From CAWGMT01 sp963823675 (GTDB lineage: Bacteria > Planctomycetota > Planctomycetia > Isosphaerales > Isosphaeraceae): DNA of 64,000 nt. How positions within the stretch are numbered: position 1 is the stretch's first letter; each line of letters begins with the position of its first letter. Both the position numbers and the translations under genes were made by a program. The notes beneath the pieces are model-generated. The model did no database searches. It saw only the letters and a program-made list of their open reading frames with translations, and was not told the DNA's origin. Where the stretch lies: contig CAWGMT010000012.1 in the NCBI GenBank assembly GCA_963823675.1, positions 1,977,825 to 2,041,824 of the forward strand, given 5' to 3'. Below are positions 1 to 10,490 of the stretch, in pieces.

Positions 1-348
1 GCAAAGAAACACTTCCCGGCCATCCATGATGCTGCAAAAATCGCACAGGCCGTCCGGGCCCTTGAGCTCGACGCCCAGACGTCGCAGTTCCTCGACATAC
101 GTTCCGAGCTTGGACTCTTCAGCCTCAAACTCCGCCTGGCTCTGCGCCAACTCCTCGGAATACAAATCTTGGGAAGGCCGCCGCCGATCACGCGAAACCA
201 TTGCGAGCCGCTGCTGCAAGTCCTCCACGACCCGATACTGGTGCACAATGTCGCTGACGATCCTCTTGACCAGCGGTAGGGCCCTGTTTGCCTCCTCCAC
301 CGTGAAATACCTGCGTTTCCTCCCGACAACTGGCTTGGCTGGGGCCAT
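1..348 (-). CDS. DUF2203 family protein, 3' end outside the window
   Basis: The minus strand is open from an ATG at 348 to the window edge, giving 116 residues with no stop, so the C-terminus is missing. The protein starts MAPAKPVVGRKRRYFTVEEA and continues with a helical, charged stretch (NRALPLVKRIVSDIV, then VEDLQQRLA) and a segment LGVELKGPDGLCDF near the end. The opening 'Y/RYFTVEEAN..LPLV..IV.DI' and the 'G.ELK....GL.DF' segment are what I know of the DUF2203 family, whose members are about 120-130 residues, so little is lost. Function is unknown. It is transcribed in the same direction as PolX but lies downstream of it, after a 128-bp gap. Confidence 0.75.
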   Translation of the reverse strand, partial: MAPAKPVVGRKRRYFTVEEANRALPLVKRIVSDIVHQYRVVEDLQQRLAMVSRDRRRPSQDLYSEELAQSQAEFEAEESKLGTYVEELRRLGVELKGPDGLCDFCSIMDGREVFLC

Positions 349-476
349 GTTATTTACCCTGGATAAACCGATCATTGCGATAGAACCAATCTGACCATCT
401 TTCATTATAGGCCGGTCACCACCCCCCGCAAGGGCCGTGCGTTAACCGGCTCATTTGGCAAGGTCGCCCGGGATTA

Positions 477-2219
477 TCAAGCGCGGTGGTGCAATTGATC
501 GATCCGCTTGATCATCGTCTTGAGCGAGCCGGTGTTCCAGACGTCGGCGCTCTTGAGCCAGCCCCGGCGGGCGACCGTGATTCCATAATCTAGATCGTCC
601 AGACCACCAATCGAATGTGCGTCGGGATTGATCACAATGGAGATTCCTTTCTGGCTGGCGCGGCGCGCATGGATTGCATCCAGGTCGAGCCGGTGCGGAT
701 TCGCGTTGATTTCAATCATCGTGCCGGCTTTGGCGGCGGCGTCGATCACGGCGTCGAGGTCCAGGTCGTAGCCGTCCCGAGCCAGGAGCAGCCGCCCGGT
801 GGGATGTCCCAGCATCGAGACCTTGGGGTTGGAGACAGCCCGGATGAGTCTGGCGGTCATCTCTGCGCGCGACAAATTGAAATTGGAGTGCACACTTGCG
901 ACCACGTAGTCGAACCGATCGAGCAGCTCATCGGGATAATCGAGCGAGCCGTCCGGCAAGATGTCGCACTCGGTTCCCTTGAAAAGACGAAATGTGCTGC
1001 CGTACTTCGCGTTCAGGGCGTCGATCGCCAACCATTGCTCGTGCACGCGCTCGATCGTCAGGCCGCCGGCATAACGCGCCGAACGGGAATGATCGGCAAT
1101 ACCCAGGTAATGCATGCCGCGCGACCGTGCCGCGTCGGCCATTTCGGCCAGTGTCGCGCCTCCGTCGCTCCAGTCGGTATGACAGTGGAACGTGCCGGTC
1201 AGGTCGCCGCGCGTGATCAGGTCGGGCAGCTTGCCGGATTCGGCGGCCTCGATCTCGCCGGAGTCTTCGCGCAGCTCGGGGGGTATCTCGGCCAGACCGA
1301 GCGCCCCGAAGAGCTCGGCCTCGTCGCGACACGGCACCGGGCCTTTGGGGCCGGTCAGTGCATACTCGTTAAGACTCATTCCGCGGGCGATGGCCCGCTT
1401 GCGGATCGCGATATTGTGCGCTTTCGACCCGGTGAAATAGTGGAGCGCAAAGGGAAACTGCGTGTCGTCGACTCCGCGGAGGTCGCATTGTACGCCTTCC
1501 GCCAGCCGGACGCTCGCCTTGGTCGGACCGTGGGCCAGCACCGTCGCGACCTGGGGCAGCTTCACAAACGCATCGAGCACCGCCGGCGGGACCTTGGAGC
1601 TGAAGAGGATGTCCAGGTCGCCGATCGTCTCGGCCCGGCGCCGCAGGCTGCCGCAGATCTCCGCCCGGATCACCTTGGGATGAGCCCGGACAGCCTCGAT
1701 GATCGGTGCGACCAGGCGCAGGGCATGGCTTTGGAGGATCCGCTCGCCAGCCTTCTCGACAAACGCGATGCCCTCGAGAATGTTGGCCTGAGTCTTGGCG
1801 CCGAAACCCTTCAAGGGGGCAATCCGGTCCGACTCGGCCGCCGCGCGGAGATCGGCCAGGGTGTCGATCTTCAAAGTCTCATGCAGGGCCTTGATCTTCT
1901 TGGGGCCCAGGCCCGGAATGCGCAAGAGAGCGAGCAAGCCAGGCGGCGTTTTCTGGCGAAGCTCGTCATAGGACGGCAACTGACCCGTGGTGGCAAGCTG
2001 CACGATCTTGGCATGCATCGTCTCGCCGATTCCCGGAACTTCGCGCAGCCGGCCGTCGGCAATCATCTCCGACAGGTCCGCGGGCAGGCTCGAGATCGCC
2101 TGGGCCGCCGCATGGTAGGCACGACAGCGAAATGGGTTCTCGCCCTGGATCTCCAGGAGCGTCCCCATCTCGTCGATGATCTGGGCAATGCGGGCGGCGT
2201 CCATGGGGGAATACCTCAA
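477..2219 (-). CDS. polX: DNA polymerase/3'-5' exonuclease PolX
   Basis: A family X DNA polymerase fused to a PHP phosphoesterase, expected to fill gaps in base-excision and break repair. The 580 residues match the usual bacterial length. Residues 1-140 hold helix-hairpin-helix segments (LREVPGIGETMHAKI, LLRIPGLGPKKI, LKGFGAKTQANI). The nucleotidyltransferase core has the GSLRRR signature and the Asp pair in IGDLDILF, with a third acidic residue in VQCDLRGV. The PHP domain (about 340-580) carries FHCHTDWSDG, GIADHS, GTECDI, VASVHSNF, INANPHRLD and INPDAHS, the expected metal-binding histidines and acids. Start may be the ATG at 2219 or the in-frame ATG at 2204 (MDAARIAQ), which matches family starts better. 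The 2219 start overlaps the stop of the upstream gene (ATGA), suggesting co-transcription. Confidence 0.93.
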   Translation of the reverse strand: MRYSPMDAARIAQIIDEMGTLLEIQGENPFRCRAYHAAAQAISSLPADLSEMIADGRLREVPGIGETMHAKIVQLATTGQLPSYDELRQKTPPGLLALLRIPGLGPKKIKALHETLKIDTLADLRAAAESDRIAPLKGFGAKTQANILEGIAFVEKAGERILQSHALRLVAPIIEAVRAHPKVIRAEICGSLRRRAETIGDLDILFSSKVPPAVLDAFVKLPQVATVLAHGPTKASVRLAEGVQCDLRGVDDTQFPFALHYFTGSKAHNIAIRKRAIARGMSLNEYALTGPKGPVPCRDEAELFGALGLAEIPPELREDSGEIEAAESGKLPDLITRGDLTGTFHCHTDWSDGGATLAEMADAARSRGMHYLGIADHSRSARYAGGLTIERVHEQWLAIDALNAKYGSTFRLFKGTECDILPDGSLDYPDELLDRFDYVVASVHSNFNLSRAEMTARLIRAVSNPKVSMLGHPTGRLLLARDGYDLDLDAVIDAAAKAGTMIEINANPHRLDLDAIHARRASQKGISIVINPDAHSIGGLDDLDYGITVARRGWLKSADVWNTGSLKTMIKRIDQLHHRA

Positions 2220-3540
2220 TGCCGGCGCGGGACCATGTGCAAGAGCGTCTGTGGACTTTCATACAAGATCGCCCGCGCAAACGCCAGCGCCCTGGCCCGA
2301 TCAAACTGTCCGAGCTCGATCCGCTCGGCCATGACCCGCGCCATGATCCGGCGCACCAGGGCGGCCTTGGCATACGTCCATTCCGCACAGTACGCATCCG
2401 AAAAGAAACCGATTTGCTTGCTGGAGGGAACCATCTCCAGCCGTTCGCGCATGACCTGGGCAATCGCGTCCGGAAAGAAATTGTGCCACCAGAAGCCCGC
2501 CAGGCTCAGGTTGGGCAGTTCCCGCGCCAGCGTGCACATCGATTGGTTGGCATGGCGGCTGGAAAGGAAACACTGAAACCGCAGTCTCGGGTGGCGGCCG
2601 ATCATCGCGGCAACCTGGCCGATCGTCCGCTGCGCAAGCCGGCTGGCAGTCTCAAACGGCAACGGCTCGGCGCCGAAGCTGAACTGAAAGACGATCGCCT
2701 GGTCCTGAGATTCCAGGGCCGAGAGAAACGCTTCATTCACGTAAGACGCATAGCAGTCGCGCTCGAGAAACCCAGCCCGATCCCGGCGCGCCAGGCGCGC
2801 TCCATCTCGTCATTCGTGACGGGGCGGTAGTCGATATCGGTCGAGAGATGGGTCGCCGTGGAAAGGATCCGGCCGTAGGGAATGCTCGTGACGTAATGGT
2901 CGACGGCCGCGTGCACGTCGGCAAGCGTCCGGATCACTCGCTCCGTTGGCGGCCGCACGCCCGCCCCGATCGGCGCGGGACTTTCGGGCTTCCTCCCCCA
3001 GCAGCGCTCGAGCTCATAAAGCGCCGTGTCGAATTCGCCCCACTGGCAGCGCGTGAAGAAGCCCCACTCCAGGGCGTACTGAAGCCGTTCGTCGTCCTCG
3101 CCGCCGCCACGCCGGGCCAGCTCTGTTCCAGTGCGATTGATTCCCGCCCGGTCGAGGACCGCGTGCGCCCATGCGCGATCGTCGGCCCGTTCACGGATCA
3201 TGCCGTCGAGCGTTCGCCAGTTGGACTGGTCGATGGGATCGTGCCACGCATAGAGGTCCTCGAGGATGATCCGCACGCCCCAGAACGAGCTGGTATTCTG
3301 GATGTGCTTGAGATAGGGGATGGCTTCCTTGATGCGCGCATGGGCTTCGCCTTCGTCGGCCCAGGCGGGGAACTGGGTCAACCGGGCGCCAGTCGGGCAG
3401 CCCGCGGCATACAGGTCGCTGACGACCATGTGATAGAGGAGTACATCGTGCAAGCCGCGGGCAGCCAGCTTGCCACCGACAAGGTGCGTGTGCACATCCA
3501 GAATCGGGATTTCGCCCAGCTCGACTTCCAGGCTATCCAT
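2216..3540 (-). CDS. Uronate-isomerase-like amidohydrolase (frameshifted)
   Basis: Two overlapping frames join into one protein of about 440 residues. The first (from ATG 3540) begins MDSLEVELGEIPILDVHTHL, with the HxH metal motif of the amidohydrolase superfamily at the start of a TIM barrel. The second covers the C-terminal part (SKQIGFFSDAYCAEW, then MAERIELGQFD). Length and motifs resemble glucuronate/uronate isomerase (UxaC family), which interconverts hexuronates and ketohexonates. The frame changes near 2765; restoring one base would give GF-LERDCYASYVNEAF. The ATG at 3540 is chosen because the longer reading runs back through a palindromic repeat. The gene overlaps polX at ATGA. Whether the frameshift is real cannot be told here. 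Substrate is not determinable. Confidence 0.7.
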
Positions 3541-4256
3541 GACCGCCTCTCCGCTGTCGCGGCACGAAGGTGGCCCAAACGTGGGCACCTTGGGGTTGGG
3601 ACGCAGATGGCTTCCCGGAATTGTCGCCTTTCGCTCCGCGAAAGGCGACAATGATTTTCGCCCGCCGCGCCGTGCGCTTGAGCCCCACTATACCGGTTCA
3701 CTGCACGCGCATGAAGGCCCCTGCCCCATTCGCGGGTAAGCACGGCCGCCGCGGACGAAAGCGGTGGGTTCGGTCCGTCGCGAGGACTGTGGGTTGGGTG
3801 GGTTCAAGATGAGTTGGGTTCGGTCCGTCGCCCGTCTTGGGCTCGATCCGGCGCTCATCTTGGGTTCGGTCCGTCGCGGGTCTTGGGTTCGGTCCGTCGC
3901 GGGCGCATTTTTGTGTTGCGCTATTTGCCAGCCCCGAAGGGGCAACCTCATGTCAGCCCAGGGCAACGCCTTGGGTAAAGAGCGAATATCAAATGAGACT
4001 CTCGAGCCCTGTAAGGGCGGCACAATCGAACGGATGTTTCGCCCTTTCAGGGCTCCGGCGCTTTGGTAGACACCCCCGTACCCAGGGCGTTGCCCTCGTC
4101 GTTCCACACAAGTTTTCGTCATTCTGGACAATTTAGGAAATACAGAGAATATCATGTGATATTGCCAGTCTGGAACATCCGGGTTAGCTTCTCCCCACCT
4201 GGCACGACGCACAGGCCGGAGAGCCCGCCGCTCGGTCTTCGCCATCGGATGGTCCT
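3541..4256. other. Gene-free stretch with short G/C-rich repeats left of the transposase
   Basis: I see no gene. Besides the palindrome there are four near copies of GGGTTCGGTCCGTCGC beginning at about 3766, 3816, 3862 and 3885. Next comes a set of inverted repeats: agccccgaaggggc (about 3931), cccagggcaacgcc (about 3958) and its inverse cccagggcgttgccct (about 4081), and gccctgtaagggc / gccctttcagggc (about 4007-4050). The cgcattttt..gttgcgct..agcccagggcaacgcc order recurs in reverse orientation right of the transposase. Confidence 0.7.
3620..3652. repeat. Perfect palindrome, REP-like, 15-bp arms
   Basis: ATTGTCGCCTTTCGC (3620-3634) and its exact complement (3638-3652) surround a 3-base loop. 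Related shorter versions occur at about 7341-7372 (cttcccggaa followed by ctttcgctcggcgaaag) and about 29766-29790 (gctcagcgaaaggcgac). The conserved preceding cttcccggaa and this dispersion suggest a small interspersed palindromic repeat rather than only a terminator, although it could also end transcription. Confidence 0.7.
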
Positions 4257-5754
4257 ATGCAAGAATGGATTCTCCAAGAAGCGGCCACAGCCGACTTCAG
4301 TGACGAGCGCCTCGACCGACGATTTCGGATCGTCCTCGATACGATGAGCGAAAAGCCGTCCCTGAAATTCCCCGCCGGCTGCAATGGCCGCAAGGAAATG
4401 GAGGCGGCCTACCGATTCCTCGACAACGATAAGGTCGAGAAGGAAAAAGTCTTCGCCCCGCACCTGAGCGCCACCTTGGAGCGAATCCGCGCGGAAAAGG
4501 TTGTGCTGATTCCTCAGGACACGACCGAACTCGACGTCACTCGGCCTAACGAGATCATGGTGGGAGCTGGACCGCTTAACGACGAGTCGCGCGTGGGGTT
4601 TTTCGACCATGCGCTCCTCGCCTACACGCCCGAGGGGGTCCCACTGGGGGTGGTTGCGGCGGAGATTTGGGCGCGGGACTTCGACGGCTTCGACAAGAGC
4701 GCCGACCAAAAGCGGGCCGAGCGCCGCGCCAAGTCGATCGAAGAGAAGGAGAGCCATCGCTGGCTGGCGGGATACCGCGAAGCGTGCCGCGTTGCGCAGG
4801 AGCGCCGGACACGCTCGTCGTTTGTCTCTCCGACAGCGAGGGGGACATCTATGAGTGCGTCTTGGAGGGCCAAAAGGAAACGGACGGTCCCCAGGCCGAT
4901 TGGATTTTTCGGGCCTGTCAGGACCGCGCCTTGATCGTGGACGACGGCGCGCCCCCCGATTGCCCGACGAAGCTGCGTGCTCGACTTGCGAGCACCCCGA
5001 TCCTCAGCCACCTGACGGTTCATGCCCGAGAGCGGCAGCCCAAATCGAAGGACAATCGCAAACGGAAGCAAGCCCGAGAGGCGCGCACGGCTGAACTGAC
5101 GGTTCAAGCGGCGCGGGTGAAGCTCGCGGGCCCGACCGTCCGGGAGGTAAGCTGCCCGACATCGAGGTCAACTGCGTGCTGGTTACCGAGCCCAACCCAC
5201 CCGAAGGTGCAGAGCCGATCGAATGGGTGCTGCTGACCAGTTTGCCGATCGATACGGTTGAGCAAGTGCTCACAATCATCAAATTCTACTGCGGCCGTTG
5301 GGGGATCGAGATCTATTTCCGGATTCTCAAATCCGGCTGCAAGGTCGAGGAGTCCCAGTTGCATACTGCCGAGCGATTCTTGCCCTACCTGGCGTTGTGC
5401 ATGATCGTCGCGTGGCGTATCCAGTACCTGGTGATGCTTGGCCGGGAATGCCCGGATCTGCCCTGTGACATTGCTTTCGACGACGATGAATGGAAGACGG
5501 CGTACGCGGTTGTCAAAAACCAACCGCCTCCCAAGAAACCTCCGTCGCTCAAAATGATGATCAGTCTGGTGGCATCGTTGGGAGGGTACCTGGGACGCAA
5601 GGGAGACGGGGAACCCGGGCCGAAGGCCCTTTGGGTCGGCCTCCAGCGTTTGACAGATCTGGTCCGCGGATGGCGCGCTTTCGCCCGGCACGGCGACGTC
5701 CAAGCCGATGCGGTTCCGGCAGCCGAGCCACCGGCAGGCCAGCCACCGGGCTGA
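4257..5754 (+). pseudogene. IS4-family (Tn5-type) transposase in three frames
   Basis: Three overlapping frames assemble into one transposase of about 490 residues. The N-terminus (EWILQEAATADFSDERLDRR, then AGCNGRKEMEAAYRFLDN) is the Tn5/IS4 DNA-binding domain. DDE-type acids appear as QDTTELDV and LSDSEGDIYE, and the YREK-type segment is CGRWGIEIYFRILKSGCKVE. Frame changes occur near 4800 and 5145. Two shifts make the enzyme non-functional as read, but similar shifts occur in essential genes of this window, so the element may be intact in the cell. I could not define terminal inverted repeats or a target duplication. Flanking DNA on both sides holds inverted copies of the same intergenic repeat. 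Confidence 0.85.
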
Positions 5755-6401
5755 GTGTCGGTTTTGCGTCCGGCCTGACCTGGGGCTGATCGCGCCGGCG
5801 GCGGATGGGCTGCTTTCAACCAAAAGTTGCACCACCCTCGGCGAATTAGCCAAACCCCTCACCCCTCCTGACAAGCCCGACCGTCTGGCGCACGGCCAAC
5901 ATCGCCTGGGCCACAGCCTTTGCGCGCCGCCACGGGCGTGGCCACGCTCCGCGTTCATACCACCGGGTCCCATTCCGCGCCCACCTGTTCGGTTCGGGAT
6001 CTTTGAAGCGGGGCTCCGCGGCCCGCGCGAACTTGTGTGGAACGACGAGGGCGTTGCCCTGGGCTGGTTTGTCACGGCCCCTGCGGGTCAAGTCCGGAAA
6101 CAGCGCGACACCAAAACAGGCGCATTGGGCTCGGTTCGTCACGAGCCCGGCGCGTTCGGTTCGGTGCAGCGCGTTGCGCTCGGTTCGTCACGAGCCCGGT
6201 GGGTTCGGTTCGGCGCAGGCGCGTTGCGCTCGGTTCGTCACGAGCTCGGTGGGTTCGGTCCGTCGTGGGCGTGTTGGGTTCGCCCCAAGGGCCACCTATT
6301 CAACCAATACCTTCAGGCTTGCTATGTTCGGTCCCTTGCTCGTCCTGATTCGACGCCGTTTCAGCGTCGTTGCTTGCACTCCAAGCCTGCGGACCTGGCC
6401 C
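5755..6401. repeat. Repeat-rich gene-free stretch right of the transposase
   Basis: No gene is supported. The segment contains, in reverse orientation, the order seen at 3900-4115: aacttgtgtggaacgacgag plus gggcgttgccctgggc (about 6030-6064), then the aaacagcgcgac..cgcattgg segment. After this, GCTCGGTTCGTCACGAGC recurs at about 6129, 6178 and 6228, a period near 50 bp. These are degenerate versions of the GGTTCGGTCCGTCGC motif of the left flank. The two flanks therefore form a long imperfect inverted repeat around the transposase. Confidence 0.65.
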
Positions 6402-7184
6402 TTACGGCTTAACCGTGACGTACGGATGCTTCGAGCCGGTCTTACCGTCGCCCGTTCGATGGTCAATTTTGAAACCGTCTAATGAACACACAAGTTCCGA
6501 AAGCTTCTTGAAGCCGTAGGTTCTCGAGTCGAACGAGGGAGAAAGTTTTAAGAGCTGACTTCCGAGTGCGCCTAACGTTACCCATCCCCCTTCGGGCGCG
6601 AGGGCATCGTAGGCTGAGCGTATGAGCTTGATTTGTTGTGGCCCGAGTGCATGCACACCCTTCGCGGCCGAGGCCGCGGCGGTCTGAGCACCGACGGGCT
6701 TTGGTCTGCTCGCGGGCTGCTCCTCGACTTCTTCTTGTATCAGGTTCTCGACGTAGATGAACCGATCGCAAGCCCTGACGAACGGTTCAGGAGTTTTCTT
6801 TTCGCCAAAGCCGTAGACGCTAAGCCCTGATTCACGTATTCGACATGCCAAACGGGTAAAATCGCTATCACTCGAGACGATGCAGAAGCCGTCAACATTC
6901 CCCGAGTGGAGCAGGTCCATCGCATCGATGATCAATGCGCTGTCACTAGCGTTCTTTCCGGTGGTATATCCGAATTGCTGAATCGGCTGGATTGCGAATT
7001 TGTTGAGGCTGTCCTTCCAGGACGCTAGGTTTGGCGTGGTCCAATTCCCGTAGATTCTTTTCACATTCGCGGTACCGTATTTCGCAACCTCATTCAACAG
7101 AGGCTCGATTAGCCGTGCGCTCGCGTTTTCAGCATCGATCAGTACGGCGAGCCGTATTGTCTGCGACCGCGTAAGGGGCGGCAT
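6402..7184 (-). CDS. NYN-domain protein with C-terminal OST-HTH/LOTUS domain
   Basis: The 260-residue protein has an N-terminal NYN (PIN-like) nuclease domain: LAVLIDAENAS, then DSALIIDAMDLLHSG and FCIVSSDSDFTRLACRIRES supply the conserved acidic residues. This is the LabA/DUF88 group. Residues about 185-260 (QIKLIRSAYDALAPEGGWVT, GSQLLKLSPSFDSRTYG, LVCSLDGF) match the OST-HTH/LOTUS fold, an RNA-binding or protein-binding module. The combination suggests an RNA-processing enzyme; the substrate is unknown. It stands alone: the upstream 550 bp holds no gene, and its 3' end meets the repeat region. No frameshift. Confidence 0.85.
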   Translation of the reverse strand: MPPLTRSQTIRLAVLIDAENASARLIEPLLNEVAKYGTANVKRIYGNWTTPNLASWKDSLNKFAIQPIQQFGYTTGKNASDSALIIDAMDLLHSGNVDGFCIVSSDSDFTRLACRIRESGLSVYGFGEKKTPEPFVRACDRFIYVENLIQEEVEEQPASRPKPVGAQTAAASAAKGVHALGPQQIKLIRSAYDALAPEGGWVTLGALGSQLLKLSPSFDSRTYGFKKLSELVCSLDGFKIDHRTGDGKTGSKHPYVTVKP

Positions 7185-7735
7185 CCGTTATCTCCTTGGG
7201 CCGAAACTCAGGGACCGCATCCGGCGCAGAACAGCAAGACGTCGTCCACCCCGACACCCGCTAAAGTTCGACGATGCGCCGCGCTTTATTCTGCTCGTTC
7301 GGGCTGCGGGGTGCTACACACCTCGTCAAATAACTTCCCGGAAAAGCCATCTTTCGCTCGGCGAAAGGCAACAATTTTTTGTCGCGCAGTGCATTGGCGA
7401 ACCGGCGCGATGGGCTCGAGGCACGGCGTCGTCCGCGCCGATCCGACATTCATCCTTGAGCCATCATGCTTTCGTCATTGCCGGCAACGGCGGCATGACC
7501 AGACACTCATCCTTCCTCCTTTCGCCCGCCCCCCTCCGTGCCGGTATTCTTGCGTCATTTGCGTCAACAGCGTCACGGCCTTGCCGGGCAACGAGTTACG
7601 ACGACCGTTTTTAAATGATTTGCGCCTACTTATGCGTCACGAGGAGTCGGGAGCGGTGACAGAGGGCTAGCTGATGAAGGATCAAGGATCAGCCGGAACG
7701 GCGAAACGGATTGGGCTTTATTCATCCCTCATCCC
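7185..7735. other. Gene-free stretch with a degenerate palindrome and TCATCCC tandem repeats
   Basis: No convincing gene. It contains a relative of the 3620 palindrome at about 7341-7372 and ends in four tandem copies of TCATCCC (about 7722-7750) that run into the 3' end of the next minus-strand gene. Confidence 0.6.
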
Positions 7736-9585
7736 TCATCCCTCATCCTTCATCATGGTCCCGCCGCCCTCGTTCGGATCCAGCGACAGCCTAATAAGCC
7801 GCCCGCTTCGCTGGCGATCGAATTCGACGATTATCCCAATCATGCGGAGCTGGGGGGCCAGGCGGCGCAGGACGATCGAAAGAGTGCGCGCACTCTTGGG
7901 CCATTGGGCTGACCTCTTGATCTCCCGCGGGGCGAACCCTCTCAAAAGCGCGAGTAGCTCTGACGCGGTTTCTTCCATGGGCCTGGCGAAATACTCCAGG
8001 AGCGCCGGACCGCCTCGGCGACCGGAGAGTCGCCCAAGGCCGACGAGCAGGCCTCGCGCCGGTTGGCCTTGTACTTTGCCAGGAACGAGCCCGCCTCCCA
8101 GCCCAGGCCGCGGCTGACGGCCTCTCCCCACTGGGCGAAATCCGCCATGCGCGGCAGGGCCGTTACTTCGACTTTGGGCCGAACGCGCATTCCGGCCGAT
8201 ACCGCCGTGAGCACCGCGCCGAGAAGCCGGGGGTAGTCGGCCTCGAACTCTTCCCAGAGCGTTTGTTCCAGCCGTCTCTGCTCGTCCGGGATTGCCGGCA
8301 AATGCAGAAAGATGCAGCGGTCGATCAAGTCGCTGCGGTGCACAAAGTCGTCGATGCCGGTGAAGATGACGGGGCGCTGCGCATCGAGCAAGGTGTTATC
8401 GTGATCGGAAAAGAGCGCGCGCGTCGAGAAGCCGCCGCCGGTGGCGATCCGGCAAAAACCATCCGACAAGGGCGTCGAGATCGCGCTCACATTGTCATAG
8501 GCCAGCACCCAGGTATTGTGGGCCTCGATCATGAAGTCGCGCTGGCTGCCCGGCAGTGCGCGCAGCGGTGCGGAGCTAGGGTCGATGAGCCGGCGCAAGA
8601 CCCTGGCCATGGTACTCTTGGCCGACCCGTGCTCGCCGCTCAGGATCAAGAGCGGATACGGGCCGACCGGCCGCAGCGCGGCCGTCATCCAGGCGACCAG
8701 GAGCGGAAAATCGGCGTCGGCGACATTGGTGTATTTCCTCAAGAGCTCGATCGAGCCGTCCCAGCAGGGCCTGGGAAGCGGATGAACCCCGCTCGGACGA
8801 CTGAAAGAGACGGGCGGACGCGATACCAGACGACACCCTTCCGCACGAATCTCCACCGCTTCCCGCGACCAATCGCCCAGGTCCAAGTAATAGACAGCTC
8901 CTGCGGCGGATTGCGGCCGGATCGGGTCTTGACCAGCGTCCGCCGGTTCTGGTCGGGCCGCGGTCTGGCGGTTGCCGTCGGCAACGCGAACCCAGACCGC
9001 TTCGGCGGCGCCGAGCGCGACGGCGTCAGCCTCGAGCGCGCGGATCAGCCGCTTCAATCCTTCGAGGCTCGGCGGAGTTTTGCTTTCGTGGCGTATTCTG
9101 CGGATCAGCCAGTATTCGAACGCCGGCGACGAGAGCGCGTGAATCTCGTGGTGGCCGCCGGAAGGAACCTCGGCGTAGAACCGGTTATCGAGCCCGCGGA
9201 AGATCCGTGCCTCGCCCGCAAGCCGCATGAGCATCGCCGCGGATGGCTCGCCATTGGGAGGCGGCGGGTGGTCCGAAGCGCGGCCGCCCTCGGCCGGCGG
9301 TTCCGGCGGGAGCGCGACGGTGGAACCGGCGGGTGGCGGGCCATCCGCGACGGCAGCCTCGCCGGCGCCGCGGGCGCTGCGTCGGCTCGTGACGCGTCTC
9401 CGTTGATTGCGGTTACGGGATATCGGGGTTCTGTTCGATCTGGCGAAAGTCCTGGCGGCGTCGGCGCGTGGCCAAGGCCGCGCTCGGGCCCCCGAGCAAT
9501 TCCCGTTTCGCAGCGAACTGGAATCCACCCGTCCGGCTCGCGTGTCACGGTGGGCCGATGATGATCGCCAGGTCGGAACGCGCAA
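7736..9585 (-). CDS. Primase/helicase-like ATP-binding protein (frameshifted)
   Basis: A P-loop ATPase of a type I associate with phage or plasmid primase-helicases. The central part has LLILSGEHGSAKSTMARVL (Walker A GEHGSAKS), AYDNVSAIST as a probable Walker B and FCRIATGGGFSTR downstream. Before it lies LMRLAGEARIFRGLDNRFYA followed by SGGHHEIHALSSPAFEYWLI, a conserved N-terminal module of these proteins. Near 8000 the frame changes; the other frame supplies LLEYFARPMEETASELLALL and a winged-helix-like C-terminus. The true start is unclear: the residues before about 9240 are low-complexity Arg/Pro-rich, so translation may begin downstream of 9585. Surrounding DNA is accessory, which fits transfer. 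Confidence 0.6.
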
Positions 9586-10339
9586 CCCGGCTGGAGGAAT
9601 CGCCTCGTCAGCGCTTGCAATCTACGACCGGCGGATTCGCTCCCGCGCAGCAGTTCAGTACCATCCGACGACATGATCTATGGCCTCCAAAGCCTGGCCA
9701 ATGGGAATGAACGACCAGAAAAGTATTGCATATCAGGGATATTCTGTGCGTATAATTCGAGATTACTGCGTGTGCATGGTGAAGATTGGATTGGATTCGG
9801 AAGATGGATTGGATGAAATGGCTGGCGCGGGGCCGGTGATAATGACCTGAACCGGTTGAGAGTGGTCGAGGTAATTGGCTGACCTCCGATCACGATGATC
9901 GATTTGAACCGTGTGGTTCGGTGGATGTACCGAGTAGCGGTGGCCTCTTCCATTCTGCCCCGGGTCGTGGTTCCGTACCCGCTCATCGCTAGATGGCGTA
10001 ACGGGGAACGGACCGATGATCTTGCTCAGACAATCGTTGATCACGGAACATCATTCTGTGTCGAGCCGGAGCGATCCTGCTCGCGAAGCCTCGCAATGCT
10101 CAAGGTATCTCCGGGCAGCTCGCGATGTGGACGCGACATGCACCGTAGGACCTAACGTTCACGAGACGATGGCGACAAAGGTCAGAGCGCATCGACCTCC
10201 GAACTTACTCCGCGGATGCGTCGGTCGATCAGACCGACGCGCGCCGCATGTCGGCCTCCGAAACTCCGGCGCCGAGGTCAATGACATATCAGGTCATTGG
10301 TCCAAACCGCAATCGTCCCGCCCGATTGGTCTGAAGCGA
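9586..10339. other. Gene-free stretch
   Basis: Only short incidental open frames on both strands; no domain, no ribosome-binding-site/start pair I would defend. The base composition around 9720-9900 is less GC-rich than the neighbourhood. At about 10280-10300 there is a small palindrome, tgacatatcaggtca. Confidence 0.5.
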
Positions 10340-10490
10340 GGAATTCACCGCCAAGACGCCAGGAGCGCCAAGGAATTCGACCAACCGGCTCATATCGAGT
10401 GGGCCCGGTCTCAGCGTCCGGTGCACCTTGAGCATGGCGTCCACCACCTGCTCGGCAATCTGCTCGATCGCTTCCTTCGTCTTATTCATT
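10340..10490 (-). pseudogene. GxxExxY-family gene remnant
   Basis: From an ATG at 10490 the minus strand reads MNKTKEAIEQIAEQVVDAML, then KVHRTLRPG. This is the N-terminus of GxxExxY proteins, which continue with LLESVYE and run to about 120-140 residues. Here the body is missing: the frame jumps directly to a C-terminal-like SRLVEFLGAPGVLAVNSSLQ. An internal deletion of most of the gene is the simplest explanation. The flanks carry the repeat types often seen beside this family: caccgccaagacgccaggagcgccaagg downstream (about 10349) and the cctttgcgcccttcgcgccttcgcggtgg motif upstream (about 10500). Confidence 0.55.

Noticed and set aside
615..2576. A 653-codon plus-strand open frame
   Set aside because: It is the complement of PolX and the isomerase-like gene; its sequence has no family features, while the minus strand has clear motifs.
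3688..4245. A 185-codon minus-strand frame rich in RTEP and DRTQ
   Set aside because: It is a translation of the GGTTCGGTCCGTCGC repeats.
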